Source: Gammaproteobacteria bacterium
GTDB taxonomy: Bacteria > Pseudomonadota > Gammaproteobacteria > Steroidobacterales > Woeseiaceae
Reading direction: 5' to 3'
Assembly (NCBI GenBank): GCA_024640305.1
Contig: JAHEFG010000001.1
Location: 55,843 to 119,842, forward strand
DNA length: 64,000 nucleotides
Of this stretch, positions 34,829-44,102 are shown in pieces. The notes beneath the pieces are model-generated. The model was not told the origin of the DNA. It did not search any database and worked only from the letters and a program-made list of their open reading frames with translations. Each line of letters opens with the position of its first letter. The first letter of the stretch is position 1. A program made the translations under genes and the position numbers.

Positions 34829-36619
34829 CTACATCAAGCTCTCAACCCAGCGATTCATTTTGGCTTCAAGCATGGAAAGCGGCAGCGGGCCGTCTTTGAG
34901 TAGTTGCGCGTGAAATTCTCGAATATCGAACGCGTCGCCGAGCCTTGCCTCGGCACTCCTTCGAATCTCGAGTATCTTGAGCTGCCCGATTTTATACGCC
35001 AACGCCTGCCCCGGAATGGCCATAAAACGCTCGGCTTCCGAAACGGCCCGCGTTTCCGAGACCGCGGAATTTGCGTACATGAAGTCGAGAACCTGTTGCC
35101 GCGTCCAGCCCTTCGCATGAATGCCGGTATCAACGACAAGACGAATCGAGCGCCATAATTCGGCGTTGAGCGAGCCGAATAGATCCATGGGGTCTTCGTA
35201 GAGGCCCATTTCCCGACCGAGGTACTCTGAGTACAAACCCCAGCCCTCCGTATAGGCCGTTGATCCACCGAAGCGTCGAAACCTGGGCAGATCCTCAGAT
35301 TCACGCGCCAGTGATATCTGGAAATGATGACCAGGAATCGCCTCGTGCAGGAACAACGAAATCATGTCCCACTTGGGCCGGATGCCGACGTTGTAGGCGT
35401 TGGCATAAAAGATGCCGGGGCGAGTGCCATCGGGCGAACCGCTTTGATAGGAACCCTTGCTGGACGATGCTTCGCGGAAGGGTTCTACCCTGCGCACTTC
35501 AAACGGCGTTTTCGGAAACAGTTTGAAGAGCCCGGGGGCAAGGCTCTCAATATGCGCAGACATGTCACGATAAGCCTGGATCAACTCCTCGGGCTCGTCG
35601 AAGAAAAACTGCGGATCGGAGTACACATACTCGAAGAACTCATTGAGGCTGCCTTCGAAACCGACCGCCTCCATAACGCCGCGCATCTCACCGTGAATGC
35701 GTTCTACCTCGCCAAGCCCGATCTGGTGAATTTCCTCAGGCGTATAGTCGGTGGTCGTGATCGCTCGAACATTGTGCGCATACCACGCTTCACCGTCAGG
35801 CACAGCGAAAAGGCCTACCGACTCCCGCGCAGCGCCCATGTATTCGTCGCCTATGAAATTATTAAGGCGTTCAAACGCTGGCAGTATTTTGCTTTCTATT
35901 GCCTCTTTGTAAGCGCCGCGCAGGCGCTCCTTATCCGCCTCGCTAAAGTCGTCCGGCATATTGAGAACAGGCGAATAGAATCCACTTTCCTCGGCTGAAT
36001 CGACAAGCTGAGATTCAAGTTGCGGCACAAGCTTCGCCATTAATATTTTCGGTTGCGTGACTCCCTGGCGGATACCTTCCTTCATGTTGTCGATCGACTG
36101 ATCAACATACACGACAAAGCCATCGATGCGGCCCAGGAAGTCATCGTAATTCTTCACCGTCTTGAAGGGATGTATGCCGCTTCCACTACCGAGATTTACG
36201 AAAGAACTCGTCGCTGAGCGAAACTGGTTCATCGGTGCGAGGTGCCACGGAAACTGATCGCCGGCCAGCGATATCTCGCGCTTGAGCTTGAAAAAATCGT
36301 AACTCAGCTTGTCCTGCGACGAGAGTGCGTCCCTGTCGATCTTAAGAAGTCGCTGCAGGAATTCCTCGTCGAGCGCTTGCGACAATTCTCGATGCTCGGG
36401 GCCGATGGAATTCGCGTACTGGTCATCGTAGCGATCGTCGCCGATTGACGTTGCGCCGATCGGCGAGAGCATGAGGGAGCGCTCGAAGTGCTCATCAAAC
36501 AGTTTATTGAGAGTCTCGGCAGGATCTTCGGCTACTACCTCAGAACTGGCTGGCTGGTCACTGCCGCAAGCTACGACGAACAGTGCCGTAACCAGCAAAA
36601 ATGCGGGTCGTAAAGTCAT
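34829..36619 (-). CDS. DUF885 family metallopeptidase-like lipoprotein
   Basis: A 596-residue DUF885 protein. The signal peptide ends in a lipobox (LFVVAC, C17), so it is likely an exported lipoprotein. The zinc-type motif HEAIPGHHFQ (H-E-x-x-x-H-H region) is followed about 30 residues later by TAYTEGWGLYSE, which supplies a further glutamate; this pair is the hallmark of the family. Conserved end segments such as PGQALAYKIGQLKILEIRR and DGPLPLSMLE are intact. Probably a periplasmic or surface peptidase; substrates unknown. Confidence 0.9.
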   Translation of the reverse strand: MTLRPAFLLVTALFVVACGSDQPASSEVVAEDPAETLNKLFDEHFERSLMLSPIGATSIGDDRYDDQYANSIGPEHRELSQALDEEFLQRLLKIDRDALSSQDKLSYDFFKLKREISLAGDQFPWHLAPMNQFRSATSSFVNLGSGSGIHPFKTVKNYDDFLGRIDGFVVYVDQSIDNMKEGIRQGVTQPKILMAKLVPQLESQLVDSAEESGFYSPVLNMPDDFSEADKERLRGAYKEAIESKILPAFERLNNFIGDEYMGAARESVGLFAVPDGEAWYAHNVRAITTTDYTPEEIHQIGLGEVERIHGEMRGVMEAVGFEGSLNEFFEYVYSDPQFFFDEPEELIQAYRDMSAHIESLAPGLFKLFPKTPFEVRRVEPFREASSSKGSYQSGSPDGTRPGIFYANAYNVGIRPKWDMISLFLHEAIPGHHFQISLARESEDLPRFRRFGGSTAYTEGWGLYSEYLGREMGLYEDPMDLFGSLNAELWRSIRLVVDTGIHAKGWTRQQVLDFMYANSAVSETRAVSEAERFMAIPGQALAYKIGQLKILEIRRSAEARLGDAFDIREFHAQLLKDGPLPLSMLEAKMNRWVESLM

Positions 36620-36733
36620 TGATAATTCCCCTTGTTGGTGGGGGAGAATAGCAGACGCAGGAGCCCAGATCGCGTCGTGCGGCGCCCGGCTGGATCTATT
36701 GCATGAGCCGTTTGCCTGCGTTCAGGAGCCCTG

Positions 36734-38287
36734 CTACGCGCAGTCTTCCATAGCCGGCGCAAACGCCGTCGTCGCAACCCGGCAGCCTGCCGCCGTTTGG
36801 TGCAACGTAAACGAGATGGTTTCCGCGCAACCCAGTGGACGGAATACAACAAGGATCGTGACACCGTGTTCGACACCGTCGACTCGTTTGCTGAGCCCGG
36901 CATCGCAATCCACAACAAAGCGGTCATCTTCGAACGCGCCCAGATTGGAGAGGCTGGCGAGATAGGCAGTAACCTGCGCGCAGATGCGATCAGCGAGTCG
37001 CGCATCGTCCGGCTCGAAAATCGCCCAACGCGTCGCATGATCAATTGTGCTGATTACTTTCAGACAGAGCCGGCGAACCGGTAGGCTCGCAAATTTGCGA
37101 TGTGATTCGCTGCCGCGACCCATGGTGACCGAGGTTTGAACACGAGCCCTGCCTGCTGAGCCTTTTGCAATAACATTCAGTCCTTTTCGCGACAGTATAT
37201 TCGCGTCGCCGTCATCGATATCAAAGGCTGCAACCAGGTCACGTGTAAACCCCATGCCCTGCTGATCCAGTTCGTGCCAGGGCCCATAGGTTCTATCAAG
37301 TTTGCAGAGCAGCCCTGCCAGCGCGCCGCCCACGGCCCGCGGCGCACGCTCGCTATCGCTGCGTTCATACATGCGCGGGAAATAACCAATCATGCTGGGA
37401 CTAGCCAAACCAGCGTCACGTACCGCTGCTACTGCCGTCGCCGGCGTCAGCCAATCGACCCCCGGATCGACGATCAACATTGCGCTACGTTCACGACAAT
37501 ACAGCTCCGCCGCCAGCAGCGATGCCGGTCCCAGGTCGCGACCTTTGCCAGGTGGCGGCAGGTAGAGCAGATCGAATCGGGGAATCTGCTGCAGAGCGAA
37601 CAAGCCGGTCTCACCACTACGTGAACCTATAAGATCGTAGTCGGACAGTTCCTGCCCATCGGAGCCTTGCTGCGCATGTTGTACATAGGCGGAATTAAAC
37701 GGAGTGTTGACGCTTACCGTGGCTTCCGGTCGATGCATTGGCAACGGTGACTCGACAACCGCAATTGTTGACGTTAGCAGCAGGTCGGCAATAAAGTTCT
37801 TAGCATCCTCACGATAGTTCGCACGCCGGTACAACTCCTGATCGGTTACAAGGCCGGTCGCGGGGTCTACACGTTGTAGCGTGAGGTTGAATATCTCATC
37901 GTTGTCTGCATCGATACCATCGTAATCGATAGCAGCGCGGATGCTTTCAGTTGACCCGGGTTCCAGCGCGCGCAGTACCAACGCAGATCCGCTTGCCGGC
38001 AGGCAAATCATCGCGCCACGCGCATTATTGGCAACGCGCACAATGTACAAATCCTTACCACCGTGCTCGAAGAACTGCTTCGCCGCCGGACCTAAACTCG
38101 AGCGTGTCCAACAATCGCCAAAACGACGCCGATATTCACCATAGCTATGAACAAGAAGTGGTTCATTCAGGGGGCCACGCAAAGCACGTCCGACAAATAC
38201 GGCCGTGGTCTCGGGCGACACATCGATGGGCTGATCCATCGGTGACATTTCGGTGACCGTAATGCCTCGGTCAACAACATCTGACAA
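36734..38287 (-). CDS. Orphan phage-type contractile tail sheath protein
   Basis: A 517-residue protein. The start GITVTEMSPMDQPIDVSPETTAVFVG, then RGPLNEPLLVHSYGEYRRRFGD and FFEHGGKDLYIVRV, is the N-terminal tail-sheath pattern. The end (PVRRLCLKVISTIDHATRWAIFEPDD, then a long helix, FVVDCDAGLSKRVDGVEHGVTILVVFRPLGCAETISF) matches the C-terminal sheath domain. The start is TTG with GGAG about 6 nt upstream. No tube, baseplate, spike, ATPase or other tail gene is nearby; its neighbours are a DUF885 peptidase and a PLP enzyme. Cysteines are more frequent than usual for sheath proteins. Confidence 0.85.
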   Translation of the reverse strand: MSDVVDRGITVTEMSPMDQPIDVSPETTAVFVGRALRGPLNEPLLVHSYGEYRRRFGDCWTRSSLGPAAKQFFEHGGKDLYIVRVANNARGAMICLPASGSALVLRALEPGSTESIRAAIDYDGIDADNDEIFNLTLQRVDPATGLVTDQELYRRANYREDAKNFIADLLLTSTIAVVESPLPMHRPEATVSVNTPFNSAYVQHAQQGSDGQELSDYDLIGSRSGETGLFALQQIPRFDLLYLPPPGKGRDLGPASLLAAELYCRERSAMLIVDPGVDWLTPATAVAAVRDAGLASPSMIGYFPRMYERSDSERAPRAVGGALAGLLCKLDRTYGPWHELDQQGMGFTRDLVAAFDIDDGDANILSRKGLNVIAKGSAGRARVQTSVTMGRGSESHRKFASLPVRRLCLKVISTIDHATRWAIFEPDDARLADRICAQVTAYLASLSNLGAFEDDRFVVDCDAGLSKRVDGVEHGVTILVVFRPLGCAETISFTLHQTAAGCRVATTAFAPAMEDCA

Positions 38288-38374
38288 GCTTATCTCCGAA
38301 ACAGTCAGATAATGAGTGCCACATTCTAGTCAGTGACCGCCCACGATGCCATCGGATTCGCTAGTATCTGCACA

Positions 38375-39433
38375 ATGAGTGACCATTTAGCAGCTGCCTT
38401 TCCGCAACTGGCGAGCAACTTGCCAAAGATTGTTCTCGCCGATTTGCCAACGCCGGTAACAGAGTTGCCGATTGCTACAGCGCTTGGCCAGCGCCAGATT
38501 TCTGTTAAGTACGACAACGAGACTGGTCGGCTGTACGGAGGTAACAAGGTTCGAAAGCTCGAATACCTCCTGCAGCGTGCGCATGACAAAAATGCGAGGC
38601 GCGTTGCGACCTTCGGTACTGTGGCGTCGAACCACGCGTTGGCAACATCCATATACGCCAGGTCGATAGGTCTCGATTGTACGTGCCTGCTTTATCATCA
38701 AAAACGCACGCCGAATGCACCGAGCGTGCTCAACATGCACCTGCAAAACGAAACAGAGCTGGTACCCGTCGGCGGCAGTCGTAAAGAACAGGTCCGCACC
38801 ATGCGCCGCTACTTCCGGGATCGCGATATCCGGGTAATTCCGGCCGGGGGCTCGTCCTGGCTGGGCGTGGTCGGATTCATCAACGGCGCACTCGAACTCG
38901 CCGCTCAAATTGCGACCGGTGAAGTCTGTGCACCTGACCGACTGTACGTCGCAAACGGCACCATGGGAACGGCGGCAGGCATCGCGCTCGGCCTGGCTCT
39001 TGCCGAACTGCCTATTGAAGTTCAGGCGGTCCGGGTCACGCATGACTTCGTCGCGAGTCCCCCGGCAATGCGGCGCCTTATGGTCAAGACTGCGACGATG
39101 CTGAACCGACTGGACGCGTCAATACCTGCGGATCTCGCTGATCGCACTCGCTTACGTTTTCGAGATGAGTTTTTTGCGGGTGGTTACGCGCATACAAATG
39201 AAGAGACCGTTAGCGCAGTCGACATTGCACGCGAACAACTCGGACTATCGCTGGAAACAACTTACACAGGCAAAGCGATGGCGGCCTTGTTACATGATAT
39301 TGAACAGCCTGAATTCGCGGCGCGATCAATGCTGTTCTGGAATACTTACAATTCGAGACCGTTGCCAGTAGGAAACGAAAGGCCGAGTGACGTTTCTCGA
39401 TTACCGGAAGAATTTCTGCGCTACTACGACTGA
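38375..39433 (+). CDS. PLP-dependent D-cysteine desulfhydrase / ACC deaminase family enzyme
   Basis: A 352-residue fold-type II PLP enzyme. The lysine-bearing motif YGGNKVRKLEYLL, then FGTVASNHALATS, and the phosphate-binding-like GTMGTAAGIALGL are typical of the D-cysteine desulfhydrase / 1-aminocyclopropane-1-carboxylate deaminase family. Which activity applies cannot be read from the sequence. ATG 38375 is taken rather than GTG 38333. It ends 5 nt before the convergent L,D-transpeptidase gene. Confidence 0.87.
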   Translation: MSDHLAAAFPQLASNLPKIVLADLPTPVTELPIATALGQRQISVKYDNETGRLYGGNKVRKLEYLLQRAHDKNARRVATFGTVASNHALATSIYARSIGLDCTCLLYHQKRTPNAPSVLNMHLQNETELVPVGGSRKEQVRTMRRYFRDRDIRVIPAGGSSWLGVVGFINGALELAAQIATGEVCAPDRLYVANGTMGTAAGIALGLALAELPIEVQAVRVTHDFVASPPAMRRLMVKTATMLNRLDASIPADLADRTRLRFRDEFFAGGYAHTNEETVSAVDIAREQLGLSLETTYTGKAMAALLHDIEQPEFAARSMLFWNTYNSRPLPVGNERPSDVSRLPEEFLRYYD

Positions 39434-39438
39434 AGCGC

Positions 39439-40584
39439 TCATAAAGCCTCTGACTCTTCCTCTAACTCGCTCATGACTTCGTCCATCATCTCGCGAACTT
39501 CAAGAAGAGTAGGCGCATCCGGATCGACCTCCACCGTATTGTGAACCAACACCGCACGCGCAAACACCTCGTCCAAATCGTGCAACCCGACTCGAACCGG
39601 CACGCCGTTTGCGACGCTCGCAATCGCGCGCAACTGATCCTTGTCCGCCTGGCGTAGCGGCGCTCCCGCCTTACTTTCCTGATCCTGTAGCAGAATTTCG
39701 AGCCTGTCAGCAGGACTGATGGAATCGTCCTCCAGCGGCACGTGACTCTCGAAGTACATTTCTCCGTCGCGCCAACCGAGCAGATACGGCTCGTTAACAA
39801 TCATTACGGTCTCGCCAATCTCGACGAGCTCATAAAGCAGCTCGATATTTTCCGGGTACAGGCGCACGCAGCCATGACTTACGCGCATGCCGACACCATA
39901 TGGCTGATTAGTGCCATGAATAAGATAGCCTGGCATATCCAGTTTGAGCACGCGCGTACCGAGCGGATTATTGGGGCCGGCCGGCACTACGGAAGGCAAT
40001 GGATCGCCTTTTTCAGCGTGCTCGCGGCGCACCGACGCAGGGACGAACCACTGCGGATCCCTCGCCTTTGCAATAACGGTGGTTGCACCGAGCGGCGTTT
40101 CCCAACCCACACGACCAATACCAATTGGATAGCTTTTTACAACCTGCGGCTGACCTTCAGGTACGACCGGAAAATAAAAAAGACGCTTGGACGCGATATT
40201 GAGAATGACACCCTTTCGCGGTACGTCAGGCAGCACGTACTGCGTCGGCAACAGGACGGGTGTCTGCTCGCCGGGCAGCCACGGGTCGACGCCCGGATTA
40301 GCTGCGATCAGTTCGTCATACCCCAATCCATAAGCGCGGGCAAGATCGGACAGCGTATCTTCTCCTCGCGCAAACACGATTTGTGGCACGCCAATGACTG
40401 ATTGCTCGGGCGATGTGAGAACGAAATGATTCGCCTGGATAGGATCCACAACCGGACGCTCTGATAGTGGAACGACAGGCGTGGTGGCGTCGCGCTCGCC
40501 ACGAACGGTATCAAGAAAATCTTCCAGAGCAGCACAGCCCCCCAAAAATAACAGGGGCAACAGCAATACAATACGAGGGGCTAT
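39439..40584 (-). CDS. L,D-transpeptidase (YkuD) lipoprotein with LysM-like domain
   Basis: About 375-381 residues: lipobox LFLGGC, a LysM-like peptidoglycan-binding segment (RGEDTLSDLARAYGLGYDELIAANPGVDPW), then a YkuD domain with HGTNQPYG and SHGCVRLYPENIELL (catalytic Cys in SHGC). It forms 3-3 peptidoglycan cross-links or attaches proteins to the wall. The start is odd: the frame opens right after the previous gene's stop and offers only ATA (40584, with AGGAG 9 nt upstream), ATT or TTG 40566. The Arg needed for a good signal peptide lies before that TTG, so I use the ATA position with caution. Confidence 0.85.
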   Translation of the reverse strand: MAPRIVLLLPLLFLGGCAALEDFLDTVRGERDATTPVVPLSERPVVDPIQANHFVLTSPEQSVIGVPQIVFARGEDTLSDLARAYGLGYDELIAANPGVDPWLPGEQTPVLLPTQYVLPDVPRKGVILNIASKRLFYFPVVPEGQPQVVKSYPIGIGRVGWETPLGATTVIAKARDPQWFVPASVRREHAEKGDPLPSVVPAGPNNPLGTRVLKLDMPGYLIHGTNQPYGVGMRVSHGCVRLYPENIELLYELVEIGETVMIVNEPYLLGWRDGEMYFESHVPLEDDSISPADRLEILLQDQESKAGAPLRQADKDQLRAIASVANGVPVRVGLHDLDEVFARAVLVHNTVEVDPDAPTLLEVREMMDEVMSELEEESEAL

Positions 40585-40590
40585 GGGCGC

Positions 40591-41415
40591 TTACTCCTCT
40601 CTGGCAGCGCGAACTGATTCGGGCTCTACGCAGTCGGGTATCCTGCCCTGTGCGCGCGCTTCATTGTAGAGTGGCAGAACCTTGATCCACTCTCCAACGA
40701 GCGAGTCGATACGCGAAGAACTTGACGGGTGAGTTGATGCGAATTCGGCCGGCGCTTTCGCCCCGTCCGGCACCATGTTCTTCCACAACGGTACCGATTC
40801 GCGCGGGTCGAATCCTGCCTTGGCCATGTATTCGAGACCGATCACATCGGCCTCAGTCTCCTGGCCACGCTTATACGGCAGCAAAAGCCCGTACATCGCA
40901 CCCTGGGACAGCGCCTCCTGTGCCGTGTAAGTCGCACCGTAATTGCCGCCGCCGAGAATAACGGCTGCGACAGCAATACCAACCTGCCCGGTCCGGCCCT
41001 GCAGCAATTTTCTTTTCGTATGCTCTGCGGTTACGTGAGCGATTTCGTGTCCGATGACTGCAGCAAGTTGATGCTGGTTTTGCGCCGCTTTGAGAATTCC
41101 TTCATACACAACGATCTTGCCGCCCGGCATGACAAATGCGTTCAACTGGTCGGTTTCGAGGATCGCCATTTCCCAGTTGTAGTCGCTATGTGGCGGTTCG
41201 AGAATCGAAACGACAGCGTTTGCCACACAGGCAATGTAGTCGATGGTTTCCCGATCAGTCGTTAACGGCGCCGACGCCTTCAGTTTTGCGAATTCTCGAG
41301 CCGCCTCGGCTTCCATTGCAGCATCAGACGCTGCAAAGCCGGCGGACGCCCACAACAATGCGCTACTGGCGACAATCCAGAGCGGCGCTGCGAGCCTGTG
41401 TTTTTGCTTGCTCAT
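40591..41415 (-). CDS. Exported M48 family metalloprotease (LoiP/YcaL-like)
   Basis: A 274-residue protein with a signal peptide (ending near WASAGFAAS) and a single M48 catalytic domain: VIGHEIAHVTAEH supplies the HExxH zinc site and RGQETEADVIGLEYMAKAGFDP the third ligand (E in ETEAD). Such periplasmic proteases act on misfolded outer membrane proteins. Preceded by sohB (63 nt) and followed closely by the L,D-transpeptidase gene, so these cell-envelope genes may be co-transcribed. Confidence 0.9.
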   Translation of the reverse strand: MSKQKHRLAAPLWIVASSALLWASAGFAASDAAMEAEAAREFAKLKASAPLTTDRETIDYIACVANAVVSILEPPHSDYNWEMAILETDQLNAFVMPGGKIVVYEGILKAAQNQHQLAAVIGHEIAHVTAEHTKRKLLQGRTGQVGIAVAAVILGGGNYGATYTAQEALSQGAMYGLLLPYKRGQETEADVIGLEYMAKAGFDPRESVPLWKNMVPDGAKAPAEFASTHPSSSSRIDSLVGEWIKVLPLYNEARAQGRIPDCVEPESVRAAREE

Positions 41416-41478
41416 GAAAATTCCCGAAGCCGATAACCCAATTATATCGACATTTTCGAGCAGCGCGGGTTCCCCACT

Positions 41479-42498
41479 CTAGCGCGGCAGGCGTGATTCG
41501 AAACGCCGCCGCCAACCTGCAGCATCAGCCTTTTCAAGGACACCGTCGACACTGGACATCAGGCGCTTCTGCAATGGTTGCTTGATCTTGAAGCTGACCG
41601 AATAGAGATCCCTCTCGGCGGCCAGGTCAGACAGCAGCTCATCACTGGTCCGGATTTCATCGGCAAGTCCAAGATCGAGAGCCATACTGCCGTACCAGTG
41701 TTCTCCGGTCGCGACCTTCTCGAGATCGAGGTTCGGCCGGTATTTGCTGACCGCTGTCTTGAAAAGCGTATGGACGTCTTCGAGTTCTTCTTTGAGCTTG
41801 GCACGATCTTCGTCGGTATTTTCCCCGAACATCGTTACAGTCCGTTTGTACTTACCGGCCGAAATCTGCTCGAAGTCTACTCCATGGTTATCGAGCAAAC
41901 GGTTGAAGTTTGGAATCTGTGCCAGCACACCGATCGACCCGAGAATGGCAAACGGCGCCACATAGATTCTTGAGGCAACGCAGGCCATCAGGTAACCGCC
42001 ACTTGCTGCGACTTTGTCGACGCATACGGTCAGCGGAATATCCCGGTCGCGAATGCGGGCCAGCTGAGAGGCGGCAAGGCCATGTTCGTGAACCACACCG
42101 CCGTGGTTCTCCAGGCGAACAATGACCTCATCCTGCGCTGTAGCGACTTGCAGAATCGCGCTGACTTCCTCGCGCAGTGAAGGTACCGCACTGGCTTTAA
42201 GGTCGCCTTTGAAATCGAGGACGAAGCTGCGCGGACGGGATGACGGCTGTTTTGCTTCAGCCTTTTCACGCTTCTTGCTTTCCTTGGCGTCCTTCTTTTT
42301 CTCGTCCTTGTTCAGAACCGCCTGGCGAAGCGCTTTTGCCAACGACTCGTACTTCTCGTTGAGGCTCTCAATTTCGAGGCCTTCGTGTACTGCTTTACGC
42401 CCTGCAGCCGCCACAACACCGACGATAACAACAAAAGCTGCGACGATAGTGACAGCCTTAAGAAGAAACAGACCGTATTCAATAAAAAACTGACTCAT
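41479..42498 (-). CDS. sohB: Inner membrane peptidase SohB
   Basis: A 339-residue S49 peptidase. The N-terminal membrane helix (about 9-32) is followed by a charged Lys/Glu-rich linker (about 58-90), then the protease domain: VCVDKVAASGGYLMACVASRIY has the catalytic serine in ASGG, and AGKYKRT carries the partner lysine. SohB is related to SppA but shorter, as here. It probably degrades membrane-released peptides or misfolded proteins. The spacing to lipA upstream is 35 nt. Confidence 0.92.
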   Translation of the reverse strand: MSQFFIEYGLFLLKAVTIVAAFVVIVGVVAAAGRKAVHEGLEIESLNEKYESLAKALRQAVLNKDEKKKDAKESKKREKAEAKQPSSRPRSFVLDFKGDLKASAVPSLREEVSAILQVATAQDEVIVRLENHGGVVHEHGLAASQLARIRDRDIPLTVCVDKVAASGGYLMACVASRIYVAPFAILGSIGVLAQIPNFNRLLDNHGVDFEQISAGKYKRTVTMFGENTDEDRAKLKEELEDVHTLFKTAVSKYRPNLDLEKVATGEHWYGSMALDLGLADEIRTSDELLSDLAAERDLYSVSFKIKQPLQKRLMSSVDGVLEKADAAGWRRRFESRLPR

Positions 42499-42533
42499 GG
42501 ATTCTCTACCAGGTTACGTCTGAATGAGGAATT

Positions 42534-43541
42534 TCAAACAGCGAGACCTACATTGTTTTTCTGCAGAACCTGCTCGGCACGATAGCTGGAACGAACCATT
42601 GGGCCAGCCACTACTTCAACGAAACCTTTTTCAAGACCTTCGGCACGGTACAGGTCGAACTCGTCCGGCGTTACGTATCGCTGCACTGCCAAATGGTTCG
42701 GCGTAGGCCGCAAGTACTGACCCAGCGTCAGTATGTCGACACCCGCATCACGCAGGTCATCCATCGTCCGCAGGATCTCATTGTCACGCTCACCGAGGCC
42801 GAGCATCAGGCTGGTCTTTGTCAGGACGTCCGGGCGATGCTGCTTCGCATGCCGCAAGACGCTGATTGTCTGTTCGTAGCTGGCGCGTGGGTCACGTACC
42901 GGGTGCGTCAGCCGCTTCACTGTCTCGACGTTCTGCGCAAAGACCTCAAGTCCCGAGTCGACCACAAGCTCGACATGTTGCATGACGCCATTGAAGTCTG
43001 GCGTGAGCGCCTCGACAGCAGTGCCCGGATTCAGTTTTTTGATTTCCCGCACGCACTTCGCGTAATGGGAGGCACCACCGTCGTCGAGGTCATCGCGGTC
43101 GACTGACGTGATTACGACATATTTGAGGCCCATCAATTCCACGGCACGAGCTGTGTTTGCAGGTTCCTCCGCATCCAGCCAGCCCTTTGGGTTGCCCGTG
43201 TCAACGGCGCAGAACCGGCATGCTCGAGTACACACCGACCCAAGCACCATGATGGTGGCTGTGCCGGCATTCCAGCACTCGCCGACATTCGGGCACATCG
43301 ATTCTTCACAGACTGTGCTCAGACGGTGATCTTTGACGATCTTCTGTGTGGACGAAAAGCCGCTTCCTGATGGCATTTTCGCCCGCAACCACCGGGGTTT
43401 CTGGCCCCTGGCAATCGGCTCTGCATCGCGGCGGGTCTTTACGCCATTCTTAATGGCCGATATGCCGTCATCGGTCTTGTACTTGCTTCCGCTTTGCACG
43501 ATCGGGACGCCGCGAAATTTATTGTCGGTGCTACTGCTCAT
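42534..43541 (-). CDS. lipA: Lipoyl synthase
   Basis: A 335-residue radical-SAM enzyme that inserts two sulfurs into octanoyl groups on lipoyl domains. The auxiliary cluster ligands C-x4-C-x5-C are seen in [13 protein letters not shown], and the radical-SAM C-x3-C-x2-C in CTRACRFC. Other family marks are [27 protein letters not shown] and the C-terminal R-SSY motif ([10 protein letters not shown]). No lipB lies in the window. Normal length. Confidence 0.96.
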   Translation of the reverse strand: MSSSTDNKFRGVPIVQSGSKYKTDDGISAIKNGVKTRRDAEPIARGQKPRWLRAKMPSGSGFSSTQKIVKDHRLSTVCEESMCPNVGECWNAGTATIMVLGSVCTRACRFCAVDTGNPKGWLDAEEPANTARAVELMGLKYVVITSVDRDDLDDGGASHYAKCVREIKKLNPGTAVEALTPDFNGVMQHVELVVDSGLEVFAQNVETVKRLTHPVRDPRASYEQTISVLRHAKQHRPDVLTKTSLMLGLGERDNEILRTMDDLRDAGVDILTLGQYLRPTPNHLAVQRYVTPDEFDLYRAEGLEKGFVEVVAGPMVRSSYRAEQVLQKNNVGLAV

Positions 43542-43594
43542 CCTGTGGGGCTGTATCGCAGAAAAAGGGCAGGCATTGTCGCACAGATTTATTC

Positions 43595-43620
43595 AAAAAA
43601 AATCCCGGCCGTAGCCGGGA
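43595..43620 (-). terminator. Rho-independent terminator after the 65-residue protein gene
   Basis: On the minus strand a perfect 7-bp GC-rich stem (TCCCGGC/GCCGGGA, loop of four) is followed at once by eight T's. It lies 36 nt after the stop of the small gene at 43656-43853 and 54 nt before the lipA start, so it separates the two units. Confidence 0.9.
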
Positions 43621-43655
43621 GAGTCAGGGGGAATCGGTGCTGCGCCAGAAGAAAA

Positions 43656-43853
43656 CTAATGTAGTCTTGACCAGCTCACGAGCTTCACAGCGTTCTGCTG
43701 CAGGTCAAAGTTGCGGGCCAATACAGCCTCAATGTCACGCTCATTGCGGTCCATATCCATTGGCTGGCTTAACTCCACCACGCCGCTGAATTCGTTGCCG
43801 CCACGGTAATCTGCGTCGGTCAATATGAACTGCGTGTAGTACTTCGCGGACAT
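43656..43853 (-). CDS. Small conserved-looking protein of unknown function
   Basis: A 65-residue, probably cytosolic protein: MSAKYYTQFILTDADYRGG ... VLARNFDLQQNAVKLVSWSRLH. It is predicted to be a short beta-alpha-beta-type unit with no signal peptide, cysteine or membrane helix. I do not recognise the family. Support for being real comes from the dedicated strong terminator 36 nt downstream and from its protein-like composition. A 249-nt gap separates it from the divergent OmpA-like gene; that gap holds the promoters of both, but no sure -35/-10 pair could be picked. Confidence 0.65.
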   Translation of the reverse strand: MSAKYYTQFILTDADYRGGNEFSGVVELSQPMDMDRNERDIEAVLARNFDLQQNAVKLVSWSRLH

Positions 43854-44102
43854 GGGTCAAGACTACCCCTGCGTCTCGCTCTCAACTGTGAGCCAAAGCA
43901 CAAAATACGGATTCGGCGTAAGATCATGGTTTATGCTGCAACGCAGCAATTTCTGCGGTCGCGGAAACAGCTTGCGCAGCGTAGAATCCGCGCAAATTGA
44001 CGACACGGCGCACAGATTTCGCGCCGTAGCATATGTAATATTGGCTCCTAACTGCCTATCGCTTGGGCTGTTTTTCGAACCAACCACGCAGGAAAAGACC
44101 AC

